Shown here: positions 5,093-5,140 of the stretch, one piece after another
Layout of the letters: every line of letters starts with the position of its first letter
How positions within the stretch are numbered: position 1 is the first letter of the stretch
Source: an uncultured Rubrivivax sp.
GTDB lineage: Bacteria; Pseudomonadota; Gammaproteobacteria; Burkholderiales; Burkholderiaceae_C
Reading direction: 5' to 3'
Length of the DNA: 5,140 nt
Assembly (NCBI GenBank): GCA_937967345.1
Contig: CALBTN010000050.1
Location: 1 to 5,140 of the forward strand
Position numbers and translations under genes: made by a program
The notes under the pieces: generated by a model
Databases searched by the model: none
What the model was told of the DNA's origin: nothing
What the model saw: only the letters and a program-made list of their open reading frames with translations

Positions 5093-5140
5093 CTGTCTCT
5101 TATACACATCTCCGAGCCCACGAGACAGGCAGAAATCTCG
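5093..5140 (+). other. Illumina Nextera adapter (not genomic)
   Basis: CTGTCTCTTATACACATCT (5093-5111) is the 19-bp Tn5 mosaic end used in Nextera libraries. CCGAGCCCACGAGAC (5112-5126) is the read-2 primer part. AGGCAGAA (5127-5134) equals the N703 i7 index. ATCTCG (5135-5140) begins the P7 arm. The order and spacing match the library construct exactly, so this is untrimmed adapter read-through at a contig end and should be removed. Confidence 0.99.

Noticed and set aside
4838..5107. Minus-strand frame of 89 residues starting MYKRQ
   Set aside because: Its start lies in the Nextera adapter and it is antisense to the RRM gene.
5093..5111. Tn5 mosaic end as evidence of a natural transposon
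   Set aside because: It is directly followed by the synthetic read-2 primer part, an index and the P7 arm, so it comes from library preparation.
4897..5121. Minus-strand frame of 74 residues starting MGSEMCIRDR
   Set aside because: The first residues are translated adapter, and the rest is antisense to the RRM gene.

Overview
The window is a GC-rich bacterial chromosome fragment. Codon use, the MarC/HDOD/acyl-CoA synthetase set and above all the RRM protein beginning MGNKLYVGNL point to a betaproteobacterium of the order Burkholderiales, probably near Rubrivivax, Leptothrix, Ideonella or Roseateles. This placement rests on recognition of the proteins, not on a search. The last 48 bases (5093-5140) are not genomic. 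They are Illumina Nextera adapter: mosaic end, read-2 primer part, an index matching N703 and the start of the P7 arm. The genome sequence therefore ends at 5092, inside a gene.

Layout: (1) 2-526, plus strand: the C-terminal 174 residues of a peptide-type ABC transporter ATPase, cut by the left edge. (2) 527-1116: about 590 bases with no convincing gene, holding only two tiny overlapping frames and a hairpin just after the next gene. (3) 2805-1117, minus: a complete long-chain acyl-CoA synthetase (AMP-forming). (4) 3742-2900, minus: an HDOD-domain protein, probably in signalling. (5) about 3950-3814, minus: a compact sigma70-like promoter, two hairpins and a strong intrinsic terminator. This is best read as a small RNA of about 100 nt, or else as an attenuated leader of the HDOD gene. 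(6) 4639-4001, minus: a MarC-family inner-membrane protein. (7) 4865-5092, plus: the RRM domain of a small RNA-binding protein, started by GTG behind a clear ribosome binding site and truncated by the adapter.

The genes do not form one obvious pathway. marC, the intergenic RNA candidate, the HDOD gene and the acyl-CoA synthetase gene all read leftward. The terminator at 3814-3843 separates marC from the HDOD gene, so marC is its own transcription unit. The HDOD and acyl-CoA synthetase genes are 94 bases apart, a gap that holds a 9-bp inverted repeat and a ribosome binding site flanked on both sides by its own complement. marC and the RRM gene are divergent. The ABC transporter and acyl-CoA synthetase genes converge.

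The most interesting candidates are the promoter-hairpin-terminator unit at 3814-3950 and the ribosome binding site arrangement before the acyl-CoA synthetase. The most important warning is the adapter at the right end. I saw no CRISPR array, insertion sequence, tRNA, rRNA or obvious defence system.
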